NCBI RefSeq assembly: GCF_008807415.1
Contig: NZ_CP043626.1
Coordinates: forward strand, 1,798,001-1,862,000
Length of the DNA stretch: 64,000 nt
Origin: Pseudomonas denitrificans (nom. rej.)
Lineage (GTDB): Bacteria > Pseudomonadota > Gammaproteobacteria > Pseudomonadales > Pseudomonadaceae
Reading direction: 5' to 3'
The notes under the pieces were generated by a model. The model ran no database searches, was not told where the DNA came from, and saw only the letters and a list, made by a program, of their open reading frames with translations. Position 1 is the first letter of the stretch; each line of letters starts with the position of its first letter. Shown one piece after another: positions 1 through 9,749 of this stretch. A program made the translations under genes and the position numbers.

Positions 1-403
1 GCAGGTCGACGCGGCGGTTGGTCAGCATCAGCTCGAGGTTCACCTGCGGATAGGCCGCGAGGAAGCCGGGCAGCATCTCGTTCAAAGAGGTTTCCGCCAG
101 CGCCACCGGGCACGACAGGCGCACTCGCCCGCGCGGCTCCGCGCTCAATTGCGCCGCGACTTCATCCGCCATCTCGGCTTCCACCAGCATCGCCTGACAG
201 TGCCGGTAATAGCGTTCGCCCAGGTCGGTCAGCGCGAGTTTGCGGGTCGTGCGCTGCAGCAGACGCACATCCAGGCGCGCTTCCAGTTCGGCTACACGCC
301 GCGACAGGCGCGACTTCGGCAGACCCAGCAGGCGCCCGGCGGCCGCGAAGCCGCCGGCTTCCACCACCTTGGCGAAGTAGAAGAGGTCATTGAGGTCCTG
401 CAT
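1..403 (-). CDS. LysR-family transcriptional regulator (C-terminal part outside window)
   Basis: The first 134 codons of a LysR regulator are visible; the rest runs off the left edge. It opens with [18 protein letters not shown], followed by the usual winged-helix segment ([22 protein letters not shown]) that binds DNA, then the start of the inducer-binding domain. The ATG at 403 has an AGGA-type ribosome site about ten bases upstream. It is divergent from the azoreductase gene with a 131-bp shared gap, the common layout for a LysR protein controlling its neighbour. That it controls azoR is inference. Effector unknown. Confidence 0.9.
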   Translation of the reverse strand, partial: MQDLNDLFYFAKVVEAGGFAAAGRLLGLPKSRLSRRVAELEARLDVRLLQRTTRKLALTDLGERYYRHCQAMLVEAEMADEVAAQLSAEPRGRVRLSCPVALAETSLNEMLPGFLAAYPQVNLELMLTNRRVDL

Positions 404-534
404 GGGATTGTCCTGCTGGTGAGACGAATCATTGCATTTTTGCCGACTTATCGAAGATTGGCTACATGCGTAGTCTTGCCTTCAACGACGAATTCCTCCG
501 CCAACCCACTTGGCACCTTTCCTGGAGAACACAC

Positions 535-1143
535 ATGAAACTGCTGCACATCGACTCGAGCATCCTCGGCGACAACTCCACTTCCCGCCAACTGAGCGCC
601 GAACTGGTTGCTGCCTGGGCCGCCGCTGAGCCGGGCGTCGAAGTCACCTACCGTGACCTGGCCGCCGACGCCATCAGCCACCTGTCCTCCGCCAGCCTGG
701 TTGCCGCCGGCACCCCGGCCGAACTGCGCGACGCTGCCCAGAAGCATGAAGCCGCGCTGGGCGAGCAGAGCATCGAGGAATTCCTCGGCGCAGACGCCAT
801 CGTCATCGGTGCACCGATGTACAACTTCTCCATCCCCAGCCAGCTGAAGGCCTGGATCGACCGTATCGCCGTCGCCGGCAAGACCTTCCGCTACACCGAG
901 AACGGCCCGGAAGGCCTGGCAGGCGGCAAGAAAGTGATCATCGTCTCCACCGCAGGCGGCATCCACGCCGGCCAGCCGACTGGCATCGCCCACGAGAGCT
1001 ACCTGGAGCTGGTGCTGAACTTCCTCGGCATTACCGACATCGAGGTCGTTCGTGCTGAGGGCCTTGCCTACGGTGACGAGCCGCGCCGCAACGCCATCGC
1101 AGGCGCCCAGGCGAGCATCGCCAGCCAGTTCGCTGCCGCCTGA
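535..1143 (+). CDS. azoR: FMN-dependent NADH-azoreductase
   Basis: A 202-residue flavodoxin-fold enzyme of the AzoR/AcpD family, which reduces azo bonds and quinones with NAD(P)H through FMN. It begins [20 protein letters not shown], the typical first strand and phosphate-binding loop for FMN, and keeps the [17 protein letters not shown] segment and the TAGGI loop near residue 140 that contact the isoalloxazine ring. Length matches the family (about 200). The start at 535 is chosen because GGAG lies just upstream and homologues begin MKLLH; the longer open frame from 466 adds unrelated residues. Cytoplasmic. Divergent from a LysR gene and closed by a strong terminator. Confidence 0.95.
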   Translation: MKLLHIDSSILGDNSTSRQLSAELVAAWAAAEPGVEVTYRDLAADAISHLSSASLVAAGTPAELRDAAQKHEAALGEQSIEEFLGADAIVIGAPMYNFSIPSQLKAWIDRIAVAGKTFRYTENGPEGLAGGKKVIIVSTAGGIHAGQPTGIAHESYLELVLNFLGITDIEVVRAEGLAYGDEPRRNAIAGAQASIASQFAAA

Positions 1144-1159
1144 TCGCTGCCAGCAGAAG

Positions 1160-1188
1160 AAAAAGCCCCGCCGATGCGGGGCTTTTTT
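1160..1188. terminator. Rho-independent terminator after azoR
   Basis: Seven-bp stem GCCCCGC/GCGGGGC with a 4-base loop, flanked by five A on the left and six T on the right. It sits 17 bases after the azoR stop and could work in both directions. Confidence 0.9.
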
Positions 1189-1342
1189 GTGCCCGGTCGG
1201 TACCGCCTGTCTGCGGGCACGGAGCGAGTCCCACTGGCGCGTACTATGCAGAGGTTCCCTCCAGGCGGCGTCCGACGGCCTCTGTACTCACCAGCAAGCC
1301 TCATGGCGCCTGATCCGGAGACAAATCGGAGCGAACTGCACC

Positions 1343-2356
1343 ATGGCGAGGCGCGTGTTCTGGTTCCTGCTGCTCGTTACCTTCAGTACCGCGAGTTGGG
1401 CGGCACAGGGCTGGAACGTGGGTTTTCACCGCCTGCAGGTGAGCGACCCGCTGGACCAGCAGCCGATGAAGGCCATCGCCTTCTACCCCACGCGCGCGCC
1501 CGAACAGCCCCTGCACCTGGGTAATTTCATCCTCGACGTCGCCTACGAGGGGCAGACCGCCAACGGCCGCTTCCCGCTGCTGGTGATGTCCCACGGCAAC
1601 TACGGCACGCCGCTGGCCCACCGCGACCTGATCGTGGCGCTGGTGCGCAAGGGCTTCGTGGTGGTGACCTTGCTGCACCCCGGCGACAACCTGCATGACC
1701 ACAGCCGCCTGGGCGCCAAGAGCAACCTCTACGGGCGGCCGCTGCAGGTGTCGGAAACCCTCAGTGCCGCGCTGATCGACCCCAAGGTCGCGGCCATTGC
1801 CGATCCGCGCAAGGTCGGGGTGATCGGCTATTCCGCGGGCGGTGAAACGGCGCTGATCCTGGCCGGCGCCCAGCCGCGCCTGGAGCGGCTGATCAAGTAT
1901 TGCCAGGAGCGCCCGGACGACGCCGACGCCTGCAGCGAGAAGGGCGAGGTGCGTGCCGATCGCAACGACCTGGTGCCCATGGCCGATCCGCGCATCGGCG
2001 CCTTGCTCCTGCTCGCGCCGCTGAGCCTGATGTATGGCGTCCACGAGCTGGAGGATGTGCAGGTGCCGGTGCTGCTCTACACCGGCAACGATGACCAGAT
2101 CCTCGACTGGAAGAAGAATGCCGGCGCGCTGGCTCGCAAACTGCCGCAGCAGGCGGATCTGCGGGTGCTGGATGGGGCAGGGCACTTCGTCTTCATGTCG
2201 CCCTGTTCGGAGGAGGAGGTGGAAGCTACCCCGGACCTGTGCACCGACACCCAGCACCTGGATCGCAAGGCCATCCACCGTGACCTCGCGGCCTCGGCGG
2301 CGGAGTTCTTCGACGTCAGCCTGGGCAGTGTGACGATGCAGACGTCGGGGCGCTGA
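1343..2356 (+). CDS. secreted alpha/beta hydrolase (dienelactone hydrolase-like)
   Basis: A 337-residue protein with an N-terminal signal peptide (about residues 1-20, ending SWAAQ) and an alpha/beta-hydrolase fold. The nucleophile elbow GYSAG puts the catalytic serine at 164; GAGHFVF near the C-terminus supplies the likely histidine. The segment RFPLLVMSHGNYGT resembles the oxyanion-hole strand of the platelet-activating-factor acetylhydrolase / dienelactone hydrolase group. The ATG at 1343 is chosen because it gives a clean signal peptide; the open frame extends back to 1052 across the azoR end and terminator. Probably periplasmic or exported; substrate unknown. It stands alone between two terminators. 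Confidence 0.85.
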   Translation: MARRVFWFLLLVTFSTASWAAQGWNVGFHRLQVSDPLDQQPMKAIAFYPTRAPEQPLHLGNFILDVAYEGQTANGRFPLLVMSHGNYGTPLAHRDLIVALVRKGFVVVTLLHPGDNLHDHSRLGAKSNLYGRPLQVSETLSAALIDPKVAAIADPRKVGVIGYSAGGETALILAGAQPRLERLIKYCQERPDDADACSEKGEVRADRNDLVPMADPRIGALLLLAPLSLMYGVHELEDVQVPVLLYTGNDDQILDWKKNAGALARKLPQQADLRVLDGAGHFVFMSPCSEEEVEATPDLCTDTQHLDRKAIHRDLAASAAEFFDVSLGSVTMQTSGR

Positions 2357-2420
2357 TCCCCCGCGATACGCCCCCTCCTGCAGGAGCGGCCACGTCCGCG
2401 CCTGCCGAGAAACACCCAAG

Positions 2421-2449
2421 AAAAAGCCCCGCGCTTGGCGGGGCTTTTT
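2421..2449. terminator. bidirectional Rho-independent terminator
   Basis: GC stem (AGCCCCGC/GCGGGGCT-like) flanked by an A run and a T run, placed between convergent genes (the hydrolase on + and the ABC-F gene on -), so it serves both. Confidence 0.9.
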
Positions 2450-2468
2450 CATTGCATCAAGGCAGTGA

Positions 2469-4058
2469 TCAGACGATCACGCCCTGGCTGCGCAGGTAGT
2501 CATCGTAGGTGCCGCTGAAGTCGGTCACGCCGTTTTCCGACAGCTCGATGATGCGGGTGGCCAGGGAGGACACGAACTCGCGGTCATGGCTGACGAAGAT
2601 CAGGGTGCCCGGATAGTTTTCCAGCGCCAGGTTGAGCGACTCGATGGACTCCATGTCCAGGTGGTTGGTCGGCTCGTCCATCACCAGCACGTTGGGGCGC
2701 TTGAGGATCAGCTTGCCGAACAGCATGCGGCCCTGTTCACCACCGGAAATCACCTTCACCGATTTCTTGATGTCGTCGTTGGAGAACAGCATGCGGCCGA
2801 GGGTGCCGCGCACCAGTTGCTCGCCGCCCTGGGTCCACTGGGCCATCCAGTCGAACAGGTTGTAGTCGTCCTCGAAGTCCTCGGCGTGGTCCTGGGCGAA
2901 GTAGCCCACGTCCGCGCTGTCGGTCCACTTCACTTCACCGGCGGTGGGCGCCATCTCGCCGACCAGGGTGCGCAGCAGGGTGGTCTTGCCGATGCCGTTA
3001 GGGCCGATGATCGCGATGCGCTCGCCAGCTTCCACCTGCATGCTCAGGTTCTTGAACAGCGAGCCGCCGTCGAAGCCCTGGCTGACCTTTTCCAGGGTCA
3101 CCGCCTGGCGGTGCAGCTTCTTGTGCTGCTCGAAGCGGATGAACGGGCTGACGCGGCTGGACGGCTTGACCTCTTCCAGCTGGATCTTGTCGATCTGGCG
3201 CGCACGGCTGGTGGCCTGCTTGGCCTTGGAGGCGTTGGCCGAGAAGCGGCTGACGAAGGTCTGCAGCTCGGCGATCTGGGCTTTCTTCTTGGCGTTGTCC
3301 GACAGCAGGCGCTCGCGGGCCTGTTCGGCCGCGGTCATGTACTCGTCGTAGTTGCCCGGGAACAGGCGCAGCTCGCCGTAGTCCAGGTCCGCCATGTGGG
3401 TGCAGACGCTGTTGAGGAAGTGACGGTCGTGGGAAATGATGATCATGGTGCTGTTACGCGCCGTGATGATGTTTTCCAGCCAGCGGATGGTGTTGATGTC
3501 CAGGTGGTTGGTCGGTTCGTCGAGCAGCAGCAGGTCCGGATCGGAGAACAGCGCCTGGGCCAGCAGCACGCGCAGCTTCCAGCCCGGAGCGACGGCGCTC
3601 ATCGGGCCGAAGTGCTGGTCCAGCGGAATGCCCAGGCCCAGCAGCAGCTCGCCAGCGCGGGATTCGGCGGTGTAGCCGTCGAACTCGGCGAACTGGACTT
3701 CCAGTTCGGCCACGGCCATGCCGTCTTCTTCGCTCATCTCCGGCAGGGAGTAGATGCGATCGCGCTCGGCCTTGACCTTCCACAGTTCCTCGTGGCCCAT
3801 GATCACGGTGTCGATCACGCTGAAGTCTTCATAGGCGAACTGGTCCTGGCGCAGCTTGCCCAGGCGTACGCCGTTTTCCAGCATTACCTGGCCGCCCGAA
3901 GGCTCCAGCTCACCGCCGAGGATCTTCATGAAGGTGGACTTGCCACAACCGTTGGCGCCGATCAGGCCGTAGCGGTTGCCGTTGCCGAACTTGACGGAAA
4001 CGTTTTCGAACAGCGGCTTGGCGCCAAACTGCATGGTGATATTGGCGGTGGAAATCAA
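2469..4058 (-). CDS. ybiT: ABC-F family ATPase, YbiT type
   Basis: A 529-residue soluble protein with two ABC ATPase domains and no membrane segments, matching E. coli YbiT in length and order. ABC-F proteins act on the ribosome, in translation or antibiotic protection. Walker A motifs are GANGCGKST and GPNGIGKTT; both halves keep [10 protein letters not shown] or MDEPTNHLD. The first-half signature is the YbiT-type VAPGWKLR and the second is [12 protein letters not shown] at 4058 is taken as start ([12 protein letters not shown]) because homologues begin there and AAGGG lies about nine bases upstream; the open frame continues to 4196 but the added residues are unlike the family. Confidence 0.93.
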   Translation of the reverse strand: MISTANITMQFGAKPLFENVSVKFGNGNRYGLIGANGCGKSTFMKILGGELEPSGGQVMLENGVRLGKLRQDQFAYEDFSVIDTVIMGHEELWKVKAERDRIYSLPEMSEEDGMAVAELEVQFAEFDGYTAESRAGELLLGLGIPLDQHFGPMSAVAPGWKLRVLLAQALFSDPDLLLLDEPTNHLDINTIRWLENIITARNSTMIIISHDRHFLNSVCTHMADLDYGELRLFPGNYDEYMTAAEQARERLLSDNAKKKAQIAELQTFVSRFSANASKAKQATSRARQIDKIQLEEVKPSSRVSPFIRFEQHKKLHRQAVTLEKVSQGFDGGSLFKNLSMQVEAGERIAIIGPNGIGKTTLLRTLVGEMAPTAGEVKWTDSADVGYFAQDHAEDFEDDYNLFDWMAQWTQGGEQLVRGTLGRMLFSNDDIKKSVKVISGGEQGRMLFGKLILKRPNVLVMDEPTNHLDMESIESLNLALENYPGTLIFVSHDREFVSSLATRIIELSENGVTDFSGTYDDYLRSQGVIV

Positions 4059-4305
4059 CTGACTGACCCTTGGCTGGACATGGTGCGCGCCGGGCGCGGA
4101 CGGCGCGGGCGGGCAGGGAAGGCATGCGCTGTCGAAGAAGGCCGACAGGCGCCTGGCAAAGCCGCTCATTATGCCACAGCCGGGCCTGCGCTGCATGCTT
4201 TGCCGCTGCAGCGCCCGTGATGCGGGCGTATGGCGAGATCAGACAGTTGAAACCCTCCATGGTCCTGCATCAGAATTCGGTGTTCAGAATTCTGGTGGGG
4301 GCTGT

Positions 4306-5256
4306 ATGAAAATCCTAAACGTTCAACATTCGCTCAGGCATTACCTGGAGCAGGTCAGCGGCAAGCTGATTACCGTGGTCTCGGCCTCCGCCAGTGAAAC
4401 CGAGTCACTGATCGAAACCCTGGTGGAGAAGGGCAATAGCCTCGATCTGCTGGTGGGCACCATCAACTCGTTCAGCTCGCCGGACTTCATCGACTACTGC
4501 GTCCGCGATGCCGGCGCCAACGTCACCCTGCACGTCGACTTCCGCGCGCAGAACAGCGTGCACTGGAAACTGATCCTGATCGAGCCGGACGTGGTCGTGC
4601 TGGGTAGCGCCAACTTCACCGAAATCGGCCTGAGCCTCACCCGTGACACCTGCACCGTGATCCAGGACGCGGCGCTCTACGCCGAGTACCTGGCGCGCGT
4701 GGCCGAGATCAAGGGCATGGAAGGCGTGGTGCTGGGTGAGGATTCGCCGGCTTTCGACGAGCAGCTGGAGGAATACCGCCAGAGTCACCGCCGCGTGCAG
4801 GCCAGCCTCGCGCGCAGTGCGCAATACCTGGACGGCGAGAGCTGGCTGGGCGACGAGACCAACCAGAGCATCCCGCTGTTCATCTGGTACAGCGACCATT
4901 CCGACGACTCCGAGGAGAAGGCCGAAGCCTTCCTGCATGCCAGCAGCGATGGCGTGGACTGGGACGACGTGCGCGAGTTCTTCACCTATGAGTGCGCCGA
5001 AGGCGTGCTGCCCTACGAAGAGGGCGACATGGTGCTGACCGCACGCTGCAACGGCACGCACATCGGCTTCTACACCTTCGACCGCATCCTCTACCGCGAC
5101 GGCACCTACTACATCTACTCCTACCGCAAGAAGCGCTACACCCAGCCGTTCAAGCTGGAGGACGCCAAGGAGCGCCTGAAGGACGTGATCCCGGAGTGGT
5201 ACGAAGAAATGCGGACTTCGCTCAATCGCCACGACATCAATAGTGTGGTGCGCTAA
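4306..5256 (+). CDS. phospholipase D-like domain protein
   Basis: A 316-residue soluble protein with a single PLD-like motif. The family pattern HxK(x4)D(x6)GSxN is seen as H86, K88, then G100-S101-A-N103, but the usual aspartate is E93. Enzymes with one such motif normally act as dimers. After about residue 130 the sequence is acidic and aromatic and unlike PLD enzymes; it may be a partner or substrate domain. No signal peptide or membrane segment. The upstream region has the direct repeat CAGAATTC at 4271 and 4285. Substrate unknown: phosphodiester or nuclease activity is possible from the family but not shown. Confidence 0.7.
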   Translation: MKILNVQHSLRHYLEQVSGKLITVVSASASETESLIETLVEKGNSLDLLVGTINSFSSPDFIDYCVRDAGANVTLHVDFRAQNSVHWKLILIEPDVVVLGSANFTEIGLSLTRDTCTVIQDAALYAEYLARVAEIKGMEGVVLGEDSPAFDEQLEEYRQSHRRVQASLARSAQYLDGESWLGDETNQSIPLFIWYSDHSDDSEEKAEAFLHASSDGVDWDDVREFFTYECAEGVLPYEEGDMVLTARCNGTHIGFYTFDRILYRDGTYYIYSYRKKRYTQPFKLEDAKERLKDVIPEWYEEMRTSLNRHDINSVVR

Positions 5257-5410
5257 GCAGCCATTCATCGGCGCACAGCCTGCGACCCGACGGTCGCGCG
5301 CTGTGCGACTTGGCATTCTGCACGATGATGGCTAGCATCCTGCCAATATCTCGACGTCGCATGCTGCAGTTGCGTGAGTCCGTCAGAAACCTGTCAGGAG
5401 GCAATGGATC

Positions 5411-5692
5411 ATGCCGCAACTTCCCCCCGATGAAGTCCCCGTCCGCCGCCGCATGCGCTGGCATTGGCGACTGCTGACGCTGAAGATCTACATCCTCTCG
5501 GTGTTCCTGCTGGCCTGCATGCTGGGCGGCAGTGCGATGCTGTTCCTCAACGTGCTCAATGACACGCTCGAGCCGGCCCAGCGCCTGGGCTCCTTCGTGG
5601 CCGGCGCGCTGATCCTGCTGCTGTGCTTCCACATCCTGCGCATGGCGCTGCCGCCGATGCCCTGGCTGCACAGACGCCGCTCTCTGGAGTGA
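5411..5692 (+). CDS. small inner-membrane protein, unknown function
   Basis: A 93-residue protein with a basic N-terminal stretch (RRRMRWHWR) and two clear hydrophobic helices, about residues 25-48 and 60-80, giving a hairpin topology. An AGGAGG-like site (tcaggaggca) precedes it by about ten bases. No family recognised. It lies between the PLD-like gene and a porin terminator and appears to be its own unit. Confidence 0.65.
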   Translation: MPQLPPDEVPVRRRMRWHWRLLTLKIYILSVFLLACMLGGSAMLFLNVLNDTLEPAQRLGSFVAGALILLLCFHILRMALPPMPWLHRRRSLE

Positions 5693-5728
5693 ACCGCCTG
5701 CCTGGAAAGAAAGGCGCCAGAATGAAAA

Positions 5729-5758
5729 ACGCCCCGTGGCAGCGATGCCACGGGGCGT
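5729..5758 (-). terminator. Rho-independent terminator for the porin gene
   Basis: Perfect 13-bp stem (ACGCCCCGTGGCA with its complement) and a GCGA loop. On the minus strand it is followed by a run of T, placing it right after the porin stop at 5783. Confidence 0.88.
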
Positions 5759-5782
5759 CTTCCTTCGAGCCTGATCAGATCA

Positions 5783-7063
5783 TCAGAAGATGTTGACCGG
5801 GTACTCGACGAAGACGCGCACTTCGTTGCCGTCGTCGTTGTAGGAGCGGGCGTCGTTGGACACGCGCAGCCAGGAACCGCGCAGCTTGACCGACAGGTCC
5901 TTGGCCGGGCCGCTCGGCACGACGTACTTCAGCTGGTTGAAGATTTCGCGCTCTTTGCCGTTGCTGGTCTCGGCGGTCTTGATGTTGTCGCCGTAGACGT
6001 AGGCCACGGTGTAGCTCAGGCCCGGTACGCCGTACTCGGAGAAGTCCAGGCTGTAGCTGCCCTGCCAGGAACGCTCGTCTTCACCGTTGAAGTCCGACCA
6101 GTAGGAGTTGGCCAGCCAGATGGTGGTGCCGCCGTCGCCCAGGCCGCCCTGGTTCTGGTACCAGCCGTAGTTGTAGCCGGAATCACCGTTGTTGCGCTGG
6201 TGCGCGATCATGAAGGTGTGGACGCCGATGTTGTAGGCGGCCGACAGGCTCCAGATGGTGTTCTTGGTGCCGTCGATGCCGTTGTCGGAAGCGAAGTCTT
6301 CGTTCACACGGGTGCGGTAGCCGTTGAAGTCCAGGGTCAGGGACTGCTTGTCGGCCACCGGGATGACGTAGTTCAGGTTCATGTACTGCTTGCGAGCGAC
6401 GTCTTCGCTCTCGTAGCCGTACAGCGAGCCGCTGAAGTTGTCGGTGAACTTGTAGCTGCCGCCGAACACGTCGATGCGCTTCAGGCCGCCGCTGTCACGC
6501 CCTTCGGCGCTCTTGCGGGTTTCCGAGGTGAAGCGGCCGACGTTCAGCTCCAGGCCTTCGATCTCCTTGGAGGTGATCAGGGTGCCGGTGAAGCTTTCCG
6601 GCAGCAGGCGGGAGTTGTCGTAGCTGAGGATCGGCAGGGCCGGCATCTGGTCACCGTACTTGATCACGGTGTTGGAGAAGCGAGCCTTCACTGCACCACC
6701 GGCGCGGGCCAGGTCGTTGGCAGCTTCGCCGCTGTCGCCCTGCTTGAAGAAGTCGATGCCGGCAGCGCCGCTCTTGCCCTGGCCACCGTCCAGACGCAGG
6801 GCGTACATGCCGAACGCGTCAACGCCGAAGCCTACGGTGCCCTGGGTGAAGCCGGAGGTGAAGGTCGCGGTGGCGGCCTGGCCCCACTCGGCCTTGTCGT
6901 CACGACCGTGCTTGTAGTCGCGGTTCATGTAGGCGTTGCGGAAGAACAGGTCCAGGTGGCTGTCTTCGGTGAAGCCCTTGGCGGTGGACTGGTCTTCGGC
7001 CATGGCGGCGGTCGACGCGAGGATCCCCAGTGCGAGCAGACTGATCCGGTGGTTCAGCATCAT
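5783..7063 (-). CDS. OprD-family outer-membrane porin
   Basis: A 426-residue precursor with a signal peptide (about residues 1-22, ending TAAMA) and an OprD-type 18-strand barrel. Typical marks are the N-terminal FTEDSHLDLFFRNAYMNRDY, the TSGFTQGTVGFGVDAFGMYALRLD strand pair, and the C-terminal VEYPVNIF ending in phenylalanine, the outer-membrane insertion signal. OprD porins carry amino acids, peptides or aromatic acids; which one cannot be read here. Two adjacent ATG codons (7063 and 7060) follow AAGG; either may start translation. Single gene with its own terminator. Confidence 0.93.
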   Translation of the reverse strand: MMLNHRISLLALGILASTAAMAEDQSTAKGFTEDSHLDLFFRNAYMNRDYKHGRDDKAEWGQAATATFTSGFTQGTVGFGVDAFGMYALRLDGGQGKSGAAGIDFFKQGDSGEAANDLARAGGAVKARFSNTVIKYGDQMPALPILSYDNSRLLPESFTGTLITSKEIEGLELNVGRFTSETRKSAEGRDSGGLKRIDVFGGSYKFTDNFSGSLYGYESEDVARKQYMNLNYVIPVADKQSLTLDFNGYRTRVNEDFASDNGIDGTKNTIWSLSAAYNIGVHTFMIAHQRNNGDSGYNYGWYQNQGGLGDGGTTIWLANSYWSDFNGEDERSWQGSYSLDFSEYGVPGLSYTVAYVYGDNIKTAETSNGKEREIFNQLKYVVPSGPAKDLSVKLRGSWLRVSNDARSYNDDGNEVRVFVEYPVNIF

Positions 7064-7341
7064 GATTTCCTTAATGGTGCAGCGCCAGCGAACAGAAAGA
7101 AAAAAGCTCTCCGCCCCGAAGTGCGTGATCGGGGTAGGTGGAGTCCTGTGCTGGCATATTCTTTTGGTTGTATTCGGGGCGTGGTCGCCCCGGCGCCGCG
7201 GGATGATAGCAGAGGTTCGAACTTTTTCGTCCAGCCTCTGTCATGCTCTCGTCATGATTACCTGATCAGCGGTTTTGGCCGCCGAATCGCGGCGGCTCGC
7301 GGGGGATGGGCGAAGTCGCGGCAGATTGCCGCGTGACTGGC

Positions 7342-8522
7342 TCAGCGAGCAAACGAGCGCTGGAACAGCCAGAGGCTGAGGATCAGTCCGCTGAATGCTG
7401 CGAGTGCGGCGCAGAGGAAGATCGAACCGAAGCCGAAGCCGTTGGCGACGGCACCCATCAGTGGCCCGGTAATACCCAGGGATACATCGATGAACAGCGA
7501 ATAGGCGCCCAGTGCGGCACCCCGGCTTGAAGCGGGCACCAGGCCCACGGCTTCCACGCCAGCGCGGGGAACACCAGGGAGAAACCGAAGCCTGTCAGCG
7601 CTGCGCCGGCGAGTGCGATCCAGGGCGTCGGGGCGCTCCACAGCAGGAGCAGGCCGAGGCTTTCCACCGACAGGCAGGCGATAGCGACACGGAAACCACC
7701 GTGACGATTGATGGCATTGGCGAACAGCAGTCGTGCGCCGATGAAGCAGCCGCCGAAGGCGGTCAGGCAGTAGACCGCATCTTTCCAGCCGAGGCTGGCG
7801 TAATAGAGCGTGATGAAGGTGGCGATGGTGCCGAAGCCGATGCCGCCCAGTGCCAGGCCCATGCCGTGGGGCAATACCCGGCCGAGCACGTGGTGGAAAG
7901 GCATCCGCTCGCCATGCACCAGAGCGGCGGCACGCTTGGGCCAGGCCAGGGCGAAGCCGAGCGCAGCCAGCAGGACCACACTGCCGCCCAGGCTGGCCAG
8001 CCCGAGCTGGCCGACCATCAGCACGCCCAGCGGCGCGCCGATGGCCAGGGCGCCATAGCTGGCGATGCCGTTCCAGGAAATGACTTTTGCCGTGTTCGCC
8101 GCGCCCACGCGGTCGATGCCCCAGGCGATCGAGGCGCTGCCGACCAGACTTTCCGAGGTGCCCAGCACCAGGCGCGCGACCATCAGCAGGCCGAGACTGA
8201 GCAATGGCAGGCCCTGCATCGCCCAGGAGCCGAGCATCAGCGCACCGCTGCCGGCGCAGCCGACCATGCCGTAGAGCACGGCGCGCTTGGGGCCGAGGGT
8301 GTCGATGACTTTGCCGGCGTACGGGCGGGTGAGGAGGGTGGCCAGGTACTGGATGCTGATGACCAGGCCGGCCATCACCGAGCCGAAGCCCAGGTCGCTG
8401 TGCACGTAGCCGGGCAGCACGGCCAGTGGGATGCCGATGGTCAGGTAGGCGATGAAGGTGAAAAGGACGACGGACACCACTTGCAGGGTGGTGGACGAGG
8501 ACGGGCGGGAATCGGCGGACAT
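7342..8522 (-). pseudogene. MFS transporter (YhhS/YfcJ type), apparent -1 frameshift
   Basis: A major-facilitator efflux protein of the YhhS/YfcJ group (would be 393 residues, 12 helices). The N-terminal 320 residues are intact, including the loop [16 protein letters not shown]. The frame then breaks at about 7559-7560: the coding strand reads GCGCTGGCGTGG where GCGCTGGGCGTGG would give the family sequence [18 protein letters not shown], and the rest ([22 protein letters not shown] to the stop at 7342) continues in another frame. One lost G in a GGG run explains everything. Could be a real pseudogene or a base-calling error; codon quality on both sides is good, which favours error or a recent event. 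Confidence 0.85.
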
Positions 8523-8617
8523 CTGCTGCGGTTCGGTACGGCGAGTGGTCCTACATGATGGACCGCGTGTGGCGTGTAGGAAAGCTAGCTAACGAACTAC
8601 CTGAAATATCCTCCGTC

Positions 8618-8696
8618 CGTAGGGCGAATAGTGCGTCCGCGTTATCCGCCGTTGTTTGGGGCGGCGGATAACCTGTTCCAGGTTATCCGCCCTACG
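8618..8696. repeat. REP-type palindrome, GTAGGGCG class
   Basis: Begins CGTAGGGCGAATA and ends CGCCCTACG, with inner GTTATCCGCC/GGCGGATAAC arms; folds into a long imperfect hairpin. Same class as 11586-11663 and 39942-40001. Confidence 0.85.
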
Positions 8697-8721
8697 CAGG
8701 CACCTTCAGTTGCCGACTTAT

Positions 8722-8769
8722 TGTAGGAGCGGGTCATGCCCGCGATCGCGCGCATGGCGCTCTCCTACA
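8722..8769. repeat. REP-type palindrome, TGTAGGAGCGGG class
   Basis: TGTAGGAGCGGGTCATGCCC ... GCTCTCCTACA; outer arms TGTAGGAG/CTCCTACA. The most frequent intergenic repeat in this window. Confidence 0.85.
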
Positions 8770-8782
8770 GGAAACAATGGGG

Positions 8783-9337
8783 TCAGACTCGGCGGAACAG
8801 GGTGGGGTAATCGATCACCAGGCCATCGTCATCCACGCTCAACAGCGCCCTGAAATCGGTGCCTTCGAGGTTCTCGTACAGATAGTGATGGGAATCGACC
8901 CGTGTATAGCCCTGGCGCATCCGTGCCGGCTTGAGCTTCGGAGCCTCCAGGTAGACCACCGCCAGCTCGCGGCGCTCGCCGTCGGCCAGGTGCAGGCGGC
9001 GGATGGGGAAGGTATTGGTGAAGGGCGACGGCCAGATGTCGATGTCCACGCAGCCCTCCAGGTCTTTCAGTGACACGCCCTCAGCGTTCTGCCAGTGGCC
9101 TTCGCCATCGGTCAGCAGGTGCAACTGATGCGTGCCGTGTGCGCTTTCCACGCTGAAAAGCGCTTCCCGCAGACGCCATTGGTCGTCCCAATCCAGCTGG
9201 TAATCGAGCTGATAGGACGGCCCGCCCGCTTCATCGATGGCACGCAACTGGCTCTCGGCGCGCAGCTCGCCCAGTTGCAGCGATTCCCAGCTGGCCGTCG
9301 GCGCGTGCCAGATGCCTTCCCAGTCGAGCGTGCGCAT
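8783..9337 (-). CDS. putative glycolipid-binding domain protein (DUF1089 type)
   Basis: A 184-residue protein of the putative glycolipid-binding family (formerly DUF1089). It opens MRTLDWEGIWHAP and contains the family-like DIDIWPSPFTNTFPIRRL, EAPKLKPARMRQGYTR and LFRRV segments; no signal peptide. The start at 9337 overlaps the stop of the upstream gene (TGATG), so the two are probably translationally coupled. Longer upstream frame is a shadow of that gene. The biochemical role of this family is not established; the name rests on structural similarity to lipid-binding folds. Confidence 0.8.
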   Translation of the reverse strand: MRTLDWEGIWHAPTASWESLQLGELRAESQLRAIDEAGGPSYQLDYQLDWDDQWRLREALFSVESAHGTHQLHLLTDGEGHWQNAEGVSLKDLEGCVDIDIWPSPFTNTFPIRRLHLADGERRELAVVYLEAPKLKPARMRQGYTRVDSHHYLYENLEGTDFRALLSVDDDGLVIDYPTLFRRV

Positions 9338-9699
9338 CAGGAAGTCTCCAGCACGAGGCCCAGGCGTTGGCGCTTGGGCAGGCGGGCGACCACCAGCTGG
9401 TGCGAGCGGATCAGCGCTTCGCGCAATTCGGCGTCGCCCATGGGGTAGGGGCGTTGCATGGAAATCCAGAAGGCTCGCGCCAGATAGGGCGCCGGGCGGA
9501 TGCCGGGACGGTCGACGTAGCCCAGGAACAGCTCCGGGCCGACCTTGAAGGCCAGAGCGCCGTGGCCGCTGTCGAGAAAGTCGAGGATGGCGAACATCTT
9601 GTTGCCGGCCACCGAGAACACGCGGTTGCTGCCCCACTTGATGTCTTCGCGGGCGCCGGGAAGTTCCAGGCAGAAGCGGGCGATCTGTTGCGGCGTCAT
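9337..9699 (-). CDS. MmcQ/YjbR family protein
   Basis: A 120-residue protein of the MmcQ/YjbR family, a small double-wing DNA-binding-like fold of unknown role. Visible marks are the N-terminal LPGAREDIKWGSNRVFSVAGNKMFA and the C-terminal SHQLVVARLPKRQR, with the YL(A/S)RAFWISM strand between. Length fits the family (110-125). It forms a two-gene unit with the glycolipid-binding-like gene through a one-base stop/start overlap. Confidence 0.85.
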   Translation of the reverse strand: MTPQQIARFCLELPGAREDIKWGSNRVFSVAGNKMFAILDFLDSGHGALAFKVGPELFLGYVDRPGIRPAPYLARAFWISMQRPYPMGDAELREALIRSHQLVVARLPKRQRLGLVLETS

Positions 9700-9749
9700 G
9701 GGCGTGCGTTCCTTCGGTCAGGCGCGGCTTCGATCAGTCACGGCCTTGC

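Noticed and set aside
1301..2452. Long minus-strand frame opposite the secreted hydrolase
   Set aside because: Shadow of a GC-rich gene: no ribosome site, no family features, and it runs over a terminator.
2586..4220. 544-codon plus-strand frame opposite the ABC-F gene
   Set aside because: Antisense shadow caused by third-position GC bias; the minus strand carries clear twin Walker motifs.
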